Shown in pieces: positions 12,201 to 22,068 of a stretch of DNA of 64,000 nucleotides. Each line of letters starts with the position of its first letter. Position 1 is the first letter of the stretch. This stretch comes from Brachionus plicatilis. Lineage: Eukaryota > Rotifera > Eurotatoria > Ploima > Brachionidae. A model generated the notes under the pieces. It searched no databases. It saw nothing but the letters and a program-made list of their open reading frames with translations, and had not been told where the DNA came from. The translations under genes were made by a program, and so were the position numbers. Location of the stretch: positions 840,063-904,062 of the forward strand of contig QEOQ01000246.1 in NCBI GenBank assembly GCA_010279815.1, in the 5' to 3' direction.

Positions 12201-13285
12201 GCTATTTGGACTTTTTGTACAAGCTGGGCGATGCTCTATTCGCTTCATTTAACGACTTGCCCAGCTTCCGGGTCCGCTATTTGATCCGCTATGTCCTGAA
12301 ATCATGTCTCACCAGCATATTCTTTGACAAAGACCTCATCTCAGCGCACCAAAACAGCTTCATACTCAAACTGGACGAGCTGATGCTCGAATACTTCCTG
12401 CCTGCCATTTTGGCCCGAATAAACCAGGCGAACAAACTGTTCGGCCACAAGACCGAGGAAAATTATCTCGACATGAACAAAGAGCTGCAAAGTCAGATCA
12501 TTGAAGAAAATCAGTACACTCTCATGTGCCGCGATCTGGTTGATTTGATGCGCACTTTTTTGAGCTTTTCTCAGCCAGGCGAACCAAAAGGCGAAGAAAC
12601 AATGGAAGAGAACCAGAACCAGGAGATGCTGGTAGAGCACGCGTTGGCAAAGGACGCCCACACTGGTCACATAAGTGAACTGGCCATTTTTCTCTTGAAA
12701 AATAACAAAATTGTTTACCAGTCGACCATTTTGTGTCTGTTCGACGGCCTCAACTGGCCGGATAGCTACTGCTGTGTGCGCTTGCTGCGCCTCTCTCAAA
12801 GCTTGCTGGACAAGCACCCCATTGTTGAGCAGCCAAGCGAGCACTTTGCGCTTCTTCTGAATGAACAGATAAGTGAAAGGATGTTCACCAATTGTCTGAC
12901 TGCACTCCAGCTTCATGGTGAGCACCAAGAGATAGCCAGTCTTTTGACCAATTTGGTGTACACCATGTACGAAAAGTCGCCCATTTTTTACCGACAAGTC
13001 TACAACAGGGTCATCACTCAGATACCTAATTTGAACAGCAAAGTTTATGATGAGTTTGTTTTGAAGTTTGAAAAAAAAAGCTCAATGACAGGAGAAAAGG
13101 CGAAAAAGGACTTGTTCAAAAAAATAATACAGCCCATTGTTGGAAAGAACATTGGTCAGCTTCACAAGTATGACATTCAAATACGAGTGCTGGAGCCTCT
13201 CAATTTGAACAGTAGAAAAGTGTCTGCTGATGCAACAAATGGTACCGAAACTAACATTTGTTCACTATTTGACCCCAATTATTAA
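6232..13285 (+). CDS. XPO5: Exportin-5 (XPO5)
   Basis: Exons 6232-8542 and 12033-13285 join in phase 1 (KH-G-RNHISL) to give 1187 residues, close to the 1204 of human exportin-5. Exportin-5 is a karyopherin-beta that carries pre-microRNA hairpins and other structured RNAs out of the nucleus with RanGTP. Diagnostic stretches are GLQLITHTIKFKWNEFS and REWPQNWPNLMPDLF (about residues 123-137) in the N-terminal importin-beta/Xpo1 region, and QRRKDINQYLNQHM soon after. The remainder is helical-repeat sequence, and the protein ends FDPNY. The start is the first ATG of the frame, at 6232. Upstream in-frame sequence has only a TTG. The single 3490-bp intron (8543-12032) has good GTAAGT and TTTTTCAAG signals and is packed with transposons. 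The coding exons are much GC-richer than the intron. Confidence 0.93.
8566..8906. mobile_element. hAT-like MITE in the XPO5 intron
   Basis: The terminal inverted repeats are cagagttgtttaaa at the left and its inverse tttaaacaactctg at the right. They are flanked by an exact 8-bp duplication, ctattttt (8558-8565 and 8907-8914). The 341-bp interior is made of inverted 'aagtccggactt' blocks and poly-T. The 8-bp duplication and C-A-G start fit the hAT superfamily. A fragment of the same family lies at 46649-46680. Confidence 0.8.
9150..10035. repeat. Inverted-repeat element in the XPO5 intron
   Basis: Arms of about 75 bp at 9150-9222 and 9959-10035 are inverted copies sharing 'ctgcatatgtgaaaac', 'agccatttttttagg' and 'ctggatg'. 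The roughly 740 bp between them is AT-rich and codes for nothing recognisable. It is probably a non-autonomous DNA transposon. No target duplication was established. Confidence 0.5.
10360..10998. repeat. Foldback element built of 'tatagaaa' motifs
   Basis: The left part (about 10360-10570) repeats 'tatagaaa' and 'catagaa' motifs. The right part (about 10855-10998) carries the inverse 'ttctat' motifs, so the stretch can fold on itself. The boundaries are diffuse and the family is unknown. It lies wholly inside the XPO5 intron. Confidence 0.4.
11178..11977. mobile_element. Tc1/mariner-type MITE in the XPO5 intron
   Basis: The 18-bp ends cagtactgctacgaaaaa and tttttcgtagcagtactg are perfect inverses and are flanked on both sides by TA. 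A TA target and a CAGT start fit Tc1/mariner. The 800-bp interior has inverted, repeated 'acgtaaaattacgtaa' stretches and no transposase. Related elements occur at 52341-53145, 54790-55380 and 62439 onward. Confidence 0.8.
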
Positions 13286-13882
13286 AGATTATTTTTTTTT
13301 TTGTTTTTTTTTTGACTCAATTGACAACAAAATTGTTTATTTGTATTTAAAATTATTAATGGAGTTTATTAATTGTGCAATTGTGGAATAATATTTGATT
13401 GACAAAATTTTTTTGAATTATTCCTATTTTAAAAAATATCATGAAACTTGATGACAAGCACTAAAATCTTAAGGGCATTCACGATTTAAATCAAATAAAA
13501 TAAATTTGGTCTTTTGACTAAAACAAAGGTAACCAATTGGTTGCTAATTGTTTACCAAGGAAATATTTATTCCTTAAGCTTATATATGAAATGGTAAATT
13601 TTGATAAAACGTAAATATCAAAATGAACTGATCAATTAGTAAATCTTGAAAAAAATATTCATTTTTTCTTATTATCAAATTTTACTAAGTTAGTTTATAT
13701 AATTACTTATGCAACGGTAAATATTAAAAAAAAAAATAATAGCTATAGTTTTAAACTATATTAACTTTTCAGTAAATTTTGATAGAAATATTTCTAAATA
13801 AAAAAAATTAGTCCAAAAAATTTAAAATGAAATGGTTTAAAATTAAAAATTTTATTTTGGTATTGGTTTTATCGATGGTAAC
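13286..13882. other. XPO5 3' flank
   Basis: AT-rich DNA after the XPO5 stop codon. It presumably contains the 3' untranslated region. It also carries the left copy (13875-13882) of the target duplication of the next element. No gene is seen. Confidence 0.5.
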
Positions 13883-14633
13883 CAGACTTGGGAACAGTAT
13901 AAGAAAAATCAGTATCAGTCAGTATCTGTATTGAGGCCTTCAGTATCAGTCAGTATTCAGTATTGAGGATGAAATTCAGTATCGAAATCAGCCAGTACCA
14001 GTATTAAGGCTATCAGTATAAAATCATGTTTTTAAAAAAAAATTTAAATTTTCTAATAAAATATATTTCAGTCTTTTTGTCAATTTTGTGACCATTCAGA
14101 TAAAAATACAAAAACAAACAAACAAAGTTTATATCGGACTTATTTTAAAATTTTTTTTAAATTTAACAAAAAAAATAGAATTTTTATTTTTATATGTAAT
14201 CCTTATAACATTTTAAGAACATTAAATTTGAAAGGTTATTGTATGTGAATCGACTTCGATGTGGTCTCATTAAAAATCCAGATACCGAAAATACCTGTTC
14301 GATCTTTGCTGAGGTAGCCTGAATACAAAAAATTTCCCTGGATACTATTAACCGCCCCTTTTATTTTTGTTTGTTTTTAAAACAATTATATCCATTTTTC
14401 ATAAACATGTAAATTGATGAAACAAAAAAAAAGAAATTATGTTTCAAAATTAATTTGACATTTTTAAATTTTTTTTCTAATTTTCAGTATTTTCCAGTAA
14501 TACTGAAATACTGATTATCAGCTCCAGTCAGTAGCAATATTTTAACGATCAGTATCAGTTACAGTATCAGTAATACTGAATACTGAAATATACTTATACT
14601 GATCAGTATAATACTGTCAGTATCCCAAGTCTG
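13883..14633. mobile_element. hAT-like MITE with exact 8-bp target duplication
   Basis: The ends cagacttggga and tcccaagtctg are inverse, and atggtaac is present immediately outside both (13875-13882 and 14634-14641). The subterminal DNA on both sides is dense in 'cagtat'/'atactg' motifs, which could serve as transposase binding repeats. The 751-bp interior has no reading frame. The structure is that of a non-autonomous hAT element. Confidence 0.85.
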
Positions 14634-14718
14634 ATGGTAACTGACATCGATAGTCAAGTTATCAATGCAGATATAATCTAATTTGCCGAATAATCGACGT
14701 TGATTAAAAATTCACTAT

Positions 14719-14770
14719 TTATTATTATTTTTTATTATTTATTATTTATTGAGACACCTCCAATTTGGAG
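14719..14770 (-). repeat. LINE 3' tail, family A (reverse)
   Basis: On the minus strand it reads as a small hairpin (ctccaaattggag) followed by 'gtgtctcaataaataataa' and further (AATA)n. The same hairpin-plus-tail layout closes the LINE at 17.3 kb and recurs at 35.8 and 58.0 kb. It is a 5'-truncated insertion in the opposite orientation. Confidence 0.5.
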
Positions 14771-14872
14771 CAATTTTATAAAAAAAAGAAGATATAAAAA
14801 ATTAAGTATTTAAATTATTCTTAAAAAAAAAATAAAATTCAGTATAATAACCCAAATCTATATATTAGTCTT

Positions 14873-15170
14873 TATGAACATGCATGTCAAGTTGGTGTAT
14901 CTTTCCGTAACGCTTTTAATTTAGTTCATAATTGTCAAGGTGAACTAAAAATTCAATACAAGTCGATTAAAAGCGTTAGACAAGCAGTCAATGAAATGTC
15001 AATTGGTGGTGGTAAAGGAATGGTAAGATGTAATTGTAAATCTCAATTTATTACAAACCGATGCGGTTGTAGAAAATCGAACCTCTTGTTTAATTCCAGG
15101 TGTCATGACTCAAATAAAATTTGTTCCAAGAAATTAACTTTTTGTCAATATTTACGCTTTATTTCATTTA
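14873..15170 (+). pseudogene. Transposon integrase C-terminal Cys-rich fragment
   Basis: The frame from 14873 reads YEHACQVGVSFRNAF, then MSIGGGKG and a cysteine cluster CNCKSQFITNRCGCRKS with CHDS after it. The C-x-C...NRCxCRK...C pattern with a preceding GG-x-G is typical of the C-terminal domain of transposon-derived integrases of the KRBA2/Ginger-like kind. The DDE catalytic core is absent, so this is a remnant. The frame runs to a stop just inside the adjoining MLH3-derived duplication. The family assignment is from memory of the motif and is moderately sure. Confidence 0.4.
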
Positions 15171-15174
15171 TTTA

Positions 15175-15438
15175 TGGCTGAAAATGCCACATGATTTAAC
15201 TTGACCAATTTTTTGTTGGTGCGGAGTTTTTGGACCGAAATTTTTTAAAATTTAAATTAAAATTTTTTTTACTGCTGAGCAAGAATTTGACTTTTTTTGA
15301 TGCACGAGAGTTTTTGAGCTCTTCGGGCTGCAAATTTGGACTCGAACATTCAGTTCGTGTTCCTGTTACTTCTATTTTTTCCAGACCCATTTTGACTAGA
15401 AAAGATCTGACAAAATTTTCAACATATTTCCTAAAATT
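15175..15438 (+). pseudogene. Duplicated internal piece of the MLH3 gene
   Basis: About 260 bp match 18567-18828, inside MLH3 exon 2 (about residues 291-378), with few differences and in the same orientation along the chromosome. It is therefore antisense to MLH3 when read on the plus strand. The copy ends abruptly at 'cctaaaatt', and the LINE reverse transcriptase follows directly in the same open frame. It is not part of a working MutL gene. Confidence 0.85.
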
Positions 15439-17312
15439 AACTTTAGAAAAAATATTGGATGAACTTGATTACTTTCCAGTTTGTGGATTTGATAAGATAT
15501 CATACTCTCTTCTCAAGAATGGTAATATCCCCACAATTCGTGTCATTCTACTTAAATTCTTCAATCGTTTATTAAATCTGAACCTTATCCCTTCTGGGTT
15601 TAATATCTCAAAAATTAAACCAATCTTAAAAGATCATTCAAAGAATAATTCAGACTTGAACAATGTAAGGTCAATTTCTATATCGAATTGTTTAGCCCAA
15701 ATTTTAGAAAAATTAATACTTTATCACTCACCAGAACTTTATAAAGTTATTAATAACCAATTCGGTTTTAGAAAGAAAACTTCGTGTAATCATGCATTTT
15801 TTGTAGTCAAAGAAACCATACTCCACCATGTTTCGAAAGGATCAGGTGTCAAAATAGCTTCTCTTGATGCTGAAAAAGCCTTCGACAAAGTTTGGAGAGA
15901 TGGTCTATTCTTTAAGCTACTTCCAAGGATGAATTTTAGCTTTTGGGTACTTTTAAAAAAGTACTATGACTCAACCAAAGCTGTAGTCTGTCTCAATGAT
16001 AATCTTTCAGATCTATGGCAAAATGTTATTTATTATACATTTTTACATTTTTGAGAGAAGAAAAAAAAATCTCAAAATCAAAAAATCTAAAAAAATTTTC
16101 ATTCAAGAAAAGTAATAATAAATTCGCAATTACTTAAAAAGGAGTTTTAGAAAAATTTAAATGTAATAACAAAGGATAATTTTTTGAAAATCCCTTTTAA
16201 TTAATTGTGAATTTATTATTACTTTTCTTGAATGAAAATTTTATTAGATTTTTTGATTTTGAGATTATTTTTTCTTCTCTCAAAAATGTAAAAATGTAAA
16301 AATATAAAAATGTACAATAAATAACATTTTGCCAGATCTATTCAAAGTTGAATGTGGTGTGAAGCAGGGTAAATTCAACTCAACTAAATCTAAAATTATT
16401 ACTTTTGGCCCTATCCTCTTTAACTGTGACTTCTTTTTTAAGTGGTAAAAAGCTGAATATAGTTCCAGGTATAGAATATTTAGGATTTGTTATCAATTCA
16501 AATTTAGACTTTAATCAATTTGCAATTGAAAAATTTAAATAGGTTCAGAAATCTTTCTTTTCTGCCTAGTTTTTGTTAAATAAGATGAGTCATGTTTCCC
16601 CTTCTCTAAAAAGTTTCATTTACAAAACATTTTGCCTTTCTCAATTCACATATGGTCTGCAAAACCTAACACTGGACAACAAAACCCTCAAAATTCTTAA
16701 CATTGATCAAAACAACCTTGTTAGACAAATGTTTAGCCTAAAATCTAATTGTCACATGTCTGAGATCCTAAAAGTTCTTAGACTTTTTAAAATTGAGCAA
16801 CTTTATCTTTTTTCCAAAATGTCTTTCATAAGTTCTATTGAGTTCAATCATTTGTCATCACAAATATTTAAGTATTTATGCTATAAAATTTCTAACAATT
16901 TTCATTGCTCCCCCCTTTACTTTGGAAACTTTGGAAATGATCTCAAGCAATTGTTGCAGTTCACTAAAAAAAATCTTGACTCAGTAATAAAGAGTATTAG
17001 TCAGCTGAAGTTGGATCTTAAGTGGCACTTTTATATTCGTGACGGCATCTTGGACTCTATAGAGCTTTGTTTGAATAACTTAAGATTCAAATCTTATAAA
17101 AACCTTCTAAATCAATTAATAAAACCAAATTAAATCACTTAACTTCTTCTGGTCCAGATGAGGTTTTATCAATAACTGTATCTTTTTCTTTTTCTACTTT
17201 TTATCTGTATTTAATTTTACTTTCTTTTTACTTTTATGCAAAACTTTAATTTTATTTTTATTTTACTTCTCCCAATGGAGGTTGATTTGAATTAAATAAA
17301 TAAATAAATAAC
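15439..17312 (+). pseudogene. Broken non-LTR retrotransposon (jockey-like reverse transcriptase)
   Basis: The 5' part encodes reverse transcriptase blocks: FDKISYSLLKNG, ISISNCLAQILEKL, NNQFGFRKKTSCNHA and ASLDAEKAFDKVW. An internal palindrome (about 16008-16337) interrupts it. Then FKVECGVKQG resumes, but the YADD block is missing and the text jumps to a later part (SKIITFGP, then IEYLGFVINSN). Stops break the frame near 16540-16570. The C-terminal part is open at 16573-17133. The 3' end has a small hairpin (ctcccaatggag) and a run of AAATA repeats. The element is dead. It fits the LINE clades typical of invertebrates. Confidence 0.75.
16008..16337. repeat. Palindrome inside the LINE
   Basis: Arms of about 140 bp mirror each other around 16170. 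The outermost part of both arms is LINE coding sequence (agatct..ggcaaaatgttat), not just an inserted element. One copy of the host sequence has been inverted and duplicated at the break. The arms then pass through 'gagagaagaaaaa' and 'cattcaagaaaagtaat'. Confidence 0.75.
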
Positions 17313-17496
17313 AAATAATATTTAGATTATTTTTGATCATTATTGTTAATATTTTAACATGAATTTGATAAAAAAATTTAAATAAAAAATAATAAATAAT
17401 TTTATTTTAAAAATTTGGTAAATTAGATAAAATTTTTAGGTTTGGTTTCTTTCGTGTGACCTTAATAAATTTTTTGAATAAATTTTACACATTTTT

Positions 17497-19748
17497 TCAA
17501 TTTAAATTTACTTCTTGTTTAAATATTTGTTTAATGGGCACTACCGTTGGCCGTCCATGAGCACAACTGAATGGCAATTTACAGCAGGATAATTTTTTTA
17601 TCAGCTCCTTGCAAATATCAACAGTTAGCTTGTCTCCGAATTTTATAGCTCCTCTACATGCCTCTGTATTAAACAAATCCATTAGTTGTAAAGGAATTCT
17701 AGACCACCTCAACTGATCTGCATCTTGTTTTTGGTCATAACTTTTGTTTAATTCTGACTCAATCACTCTATTCACTTTGTTCAAAAAAACACTTTCTTTG
17801 TTCTCAATTTTGTGAACTAAAAACCTAGGAGCTTTGACTAAATAAAATTTTCCTGAGTCTATTCTTATTTCAAATCCTAACTTTCTAATCGAATTTAAAA
17901 AGTTCTCTAAACATTTTGATGAAATCACTCTTAATTCTAACTCAACATTATTTTCAATAAATTCAGAAATTATACAATTATCAGCTATATTTTTTGCTAG
18001 CAAGTCTTCTAGTCGGACTCTTTCATGACAGGCATGCTGATCGAACAAAAAAATGGACACACATGAAGCCCCCTGCAATTGTGTTCTGCTAAAACTGGCA
18101 ATGAACTTTTGATCAATTTGGCCCAAAATCTAGATGAAATTAAAATTTTTATTTTTATTTTTATTTTCAAAAATTACTTTTAAGTTTTCAAAAATATTTT
18201 TTTCAATTTTAAATTTAGAAATATGCTCAAAATGGTGAACATTCTCCTTTAAAATCCATTTATTGACCACTCTTTTTTGAACATCATTGACCAACTGACC
18301 ATAATTGCTCTGCTTTATGCGATCATTAATTTTCAGAACTTTGTGCGTGTTGTCCACACAGACGGATGGAGAAGCCTTGGCAAGATCAAGATCATAGGTC
18401 GAGTAACCATTAAGTTTGTTGACATAAAATTCAGTGCCTTGCTCGTTCCAAAAGCGGCTCCAATGCTCCTTTAGCTCAACACAGTCTGTCTGAGTCGATT
18501 GATCTTTTTTTGTCTTCAAATGGAAATTTTTCCAATTTTTGAACAGACCGTATTTAGCTTTGAACTGGCTGAAAAATGCCACATGATTTAACTTGACCAA
18601 TTTTTTGTTGATGCGGAGTTTTTTGGACCGAAAATTTTTAAAATTTAAATTAAAATTTTTTTTGCTGCTGAGCAAAAATTTGACTTGTTTTGATGCACGA
18701 GAGTTTTTGAGCTCTTCGGGCTGCAAATTTGGGCTCGAACATTCCGTTCGTGTTCCTGCTACTTCTATTTTTTCCAGACCCATTTTGACTAGAAAAGATC
18801 TGACAAAATTTTCAACAAATTTCCTAAAATTCCATTCAAACTCTGTCTGATTGAATCGGATAAAATTTTTATAATTTCCATGGTGGCAAATTTTGTACTC
18901 CAACTGGTTAGTTGTCACAAATAAACAATAATTAAACTGATGTTGACCAAGAGTGCTTTTGATTAGCTCGTAATAGATTTCATTTTTTAAATAAAAATTA
19001 TTAAAAAATAAATAATTTTCTTTCTTTTGATAATCGACAAAAATAGCGCTAATTTTAAAATTTTCTCTTTCCCAACAATGCTCATAAACAGACGAATAAA
19101 ACTTGATAAAATTCTTAAATTTATCGGTGACAGAACACGATTCAATCGAGTTAAAAACAATTCTTTTTTCCTTTAAATTTTCCAAATAGAACTTAATTTT
19201 AAAATTGACAAGTGACAAAATTTCAAGATTGGTGACCAAATTTTTTATGTCAAAAGACCCTTGTTTTTGGCGCAGTTGGTCGCCGCCAAATATGTTAAAA
19301 GCCCTCAGAACAGTTCCGGAAAAGTTTCCAGTTTGGATACTAGGAGCAATCCAGCTTGACTTTTGGCAAAAAAATTTTGAACCACTTCCAGAAACTATTT
19401 CCACCCTGTCGCTAACACAGACCAAATTTTGCAAAAATTTTCCCCTCTGTCCATAGAGCCTCGGATCTGGCTGAAAAAAAGGCTGTTTTTGACCAAGATT
19501 TTTCCAGTTTTGAGGCTCAATTCCTTTTCCATTATCCATTATCTCTACATAAAATATATCAGGATCGAATTTAACAATGATTATTGAAGCCTGAGCATCA
19601 ATGCTGTTGTAAACTAGCTGGATAATGCATTCATTCAAATCGCTGAGTTCCGAATAGGCTGATACCTGACTGACCAATGTGTCACTTAATTCTTGATCAA
19701 TTTAGCTGTTAAGATAGAACAAAAATTTTTAAATTTACTTTTTATCAT
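17497..19748 (-). CDS. MLH3: MutL homologue MLH3
   Basis: Three exons (minus strand): 19748-19739, 19691-18178 and 18129-17497, with introns of 47 and 48 bp, give 718 residues. The 10-bp first exon restores a start MIKKLSDTL that parallels MIKCLSVEV of known MLH3. MLH3 pairs with MLH1 as an endonuclease in meiotic crossover resolution and mismatch repair. The C-terminal nuclease signature DQHACHERVRLE (538-549), ACRGAIKFGD and CAHGRP (from 697) are intact. The N-terminal ATPase is degenerate: the position of the general-base glutamate is Gln28 (IIQLVYNSIDA), and the GFRGEAL motif reads GQRGKFL, while DNGKGI remains. The protein is much shorter than vertebrate MLH3 (about 1450) because the linker is short. 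An internal segment is duplicated at 15175. Confidence 0.85.
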
Positions 19749-19842
19749 TTTTAAGACTAAAAGTTGAGAAAAAAATGCTCGATTTTGAAATAATTAAATA
19801 AATAATTTAAATTTTTTTTTTTATTTTCAAAAATTTTCTAGT
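19749..19842. promoter_or_regulatory. Shared 5' region of MLH3 and TRUB2
   Basis: Only 94 bp separate the two divergent start codons, so the promoters must overlap each other or the transcribed regions. On the plus strand 'attttctag' ends one base before the TRUB2 ATG. On the minus strand 'caacttttag' ends eight bases before the MLH3 ATG. Both look like 3' splice sites and could be trans-splicing acceptors, but this is inference. No TATA box is evident in the AT-rich sequence. Confidence 0.5.
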
Positions 19843-22068
19843 ATGGCTGTAATAAATATAATAAAAAGTAAAGAATCGCTGTATAAAAATCTAAGTGGAT
19901 TTTTTAGTATTTACAAGCCGCCAGGTATTGATTTGATTCAAGTGTTGAGGGACTTGAAATTCGGCTTGGTCAAAGGCACTAATCAGAATTGGAATGAAAA
20001 AGAATACCAGTATGTCAGAATTACGGACAATCAAGTATCTATTGAGACCGATTTGTCAAGCAGTGTTCAAAGTAATCTAACAATTTTTATTTTTTTATTC
20101 TATTTGTTTTTTTAAAGGTTCCGGGTACCGGTATTTACGAAAAGACTTCATAATTGATTTTGTTCATCCTCTAAAAGAACATAATTCTGGAATCATAGGT
20201 AATTTATATTTTAATAAATTAATTGTTAAATTTACAATTTTTTTAGTTGGAACCTTAAATTCAGATAAAAGAGACAAATTGGAGAAAAAACCAATATTAA
20301 AAGTAATTTAAAAAATTTTATTTTAAAAGATTTAATTCAAAATTGGTTTCTTTGGTCAAATTTAATCTTCTGAATTTAAATGAAGTTTGATTGATTAGCA
20401 AAGTAAAATTTTTGATCAAATTTCAAGCGCTCAATCTTGCTCAAATATTTTTAGATGCGCAATTAAATTTCATCGCAGATTTTTAATTTTTTTAATATTT
20501 CAAAGCTTCATTTTTAAAATTTTGAAAAAGGATTGTAATTTCTAAAAATGCATTGAAATTTAATTGCGCATTTAAAAATGTTTGAGCAAAATTGAGCACT
20601 TGAAAATTGATCAAAAATTTTACTTTACTGATTGATTCTTAGAGACTTGAAAAATTATTATTTTAAAATATTTTTATTTAAAATGTTTTTAAATTCTTGA
20701 TTATCTTTGAAAAGATTAACATTTTTTATAAACTTTTTCTTAAATTTTTAAGTTAAAAATGCAGCCCATTTTTTTCCATAGCCTTTTATTTCATTATAAC
20801 TTTTATTTAAATTTTGCTAAATTTTCAATAGTAAATTTATTTAAATCAAATAAGATGAAAAAATAAAATCTTTCTTTTTTATATTCTTCATCCATTGCCA
20901 ATTAGAATATAAATTTAAAAAAATTTATTATTTTTAAAATTTAAATTTTTATTTAACATGAAAAAAAAAGGCCCATAGTTTTCCTCCCGCTATATTAAAT
21001 AAAAATATCGCTAATTTAATAAGCTTACCTCTAATTTAATAAAAACTCATCTAAATAAATAGAAACTCATCTAAAATAATAAAAACACGTCTAATTTAAT
21101 AAAAACTACATCTTTTATTATAAAAAATATTTAACATAATAAAAAAAATAAAATTTATTTATTTTTTGAGTTGCATCTAGAACAAAAAAAATATCTTCTT
21201 TTAGCCATTGATAAATTTTTAATTAATTTAGAGGTAATTGTTATTAATTTAGAGGGAGGTGTTATTAATTTAGACGTATTTTTATTTTTTTAGATGAGTT
21301 TTTATTAAATTAGAGGTAAGCTTATTAAAATAGCGGAATTTTTATTAAAATAGCGGAATTTTTATTAAAAATAGCGGTATGCAAAGAAAAAAAACTATAT
21401 TAATAATACTAATTTTTTTATAATCCAGGCTTATCACATAACAGGAAGACTGGGAATTTTGACTGATGATAACACTTCCAGAGGAAATTTGATTGAAAAA
21501 GCTACATTTGGTAAATTTGATTTTCTGTTAAGCTACAAATCTACCATAAATCTTAAGGACATGTCAATCGCTCCAAAATGGATCGATTAATGGCAACTAT
21601 CCAAGCGACTTATCAGCGAGAGCTGTTCAAGTGAGTAAGTTAGGAAAAATTAACAAAGACAAATAGTTTAAAAATTTTGTTAGAGGTCCGACCTCTGTTT
21701 TGGGAATATCTGAGGAAATTTATGAAGAAGCAAGCAAGGGTCTTGTGGTTCCAAAGTCAAACAAAACCCCACCACAAATCTACGACCTGAGATGCGTTGA
21801 GTTTACGCGTCCATTTTTCAAACTGGAACTTCAGAGCATCAATGAATCAGAAGAATTTTTGGTCAACTTGATACATAATATAGGCCTCAGACTCAAGACC
21901 TATGCTATCTGCGTTCAAATTCGACGCTTCAAATACGGACCTATTGGTTTGCATTCAGACTCTTTGCTGCAAAATGAATGGAAAGATTTTGATAGGATTT
22001 CTGAAAATTTAAAATTTACAAATCGAGTGCTACATAATTTCAATAATTTAAATTTCAATAAAGAATAA
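19843..22068 (+). CDS. TRUB2: TruB-family pseudouridine synthase, TRUB2-like
   Basis: Six exons (19843-20071, 20118-20198, 20247-20302, 21429-21510, 21558-21630, 21684-22068) keep one frame through phases 1, 1, 0, 1 and 2 and give 301 residues. TRUB2 acts in mitochondria, where it isomerises uridine in RNA and supports mitochondrial ribosome function. LSGFFSIYKPPGI matches the N-terminal KPxG motif. YHITGRLGILTDDNTSRG and VNRSKMDRLMATIQATYQRE match the middle. LIHNIGLRLKTYAICVQIRR matches the C-terminal part. The site where human TRUB2 has the catalytic LDAQASGVL reads LKEHNSGII, so the nucleophilic aspartate seems to be lysine here. Intron 3 (20303-21428) holds two foldback repeats. The other introns are 46-53 bp. 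Confidence 0.85.
20398..20628. mobile_element. Foldback MITE in TRUB2 intron 3
   Basis: The two halves are inverse copies running from 'gcaaagtaaaatttttgatc' to 'gatcaaaaattttactttac'. They share 'gcgcaattaaatttca'. A sequence close to tgattgatt lies outside both ends, consistent with a target duplication of 8-9 bp. There is no reading frame. Confidence 0.65.
20988..21372. repeat. Foldback repeat in TRUB2 intron 3
   Basis: The left half carries 'ttaataagcttacctctaat' and 'taataaaaactcatct'. The right half carries the inverses plus several 'aatagcgg' units. The whole is a long AT-rich inverted repeat made of short, partly tandem modules. Family unknown. Confidence 0.6.

Noticed and set aside
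12341..12997. 218-codon antisense frame in XPO5 exon 2
   Set aside because: It lies wholly opposite well-identified exportin-5 coding sequence and has no recognisable domain.
18277..19456. Plus-strand frames inside MLH3
   Set aside because: Antisense shadows. The MLH3 frame on the minus strand has strong family motifs and matched introns.
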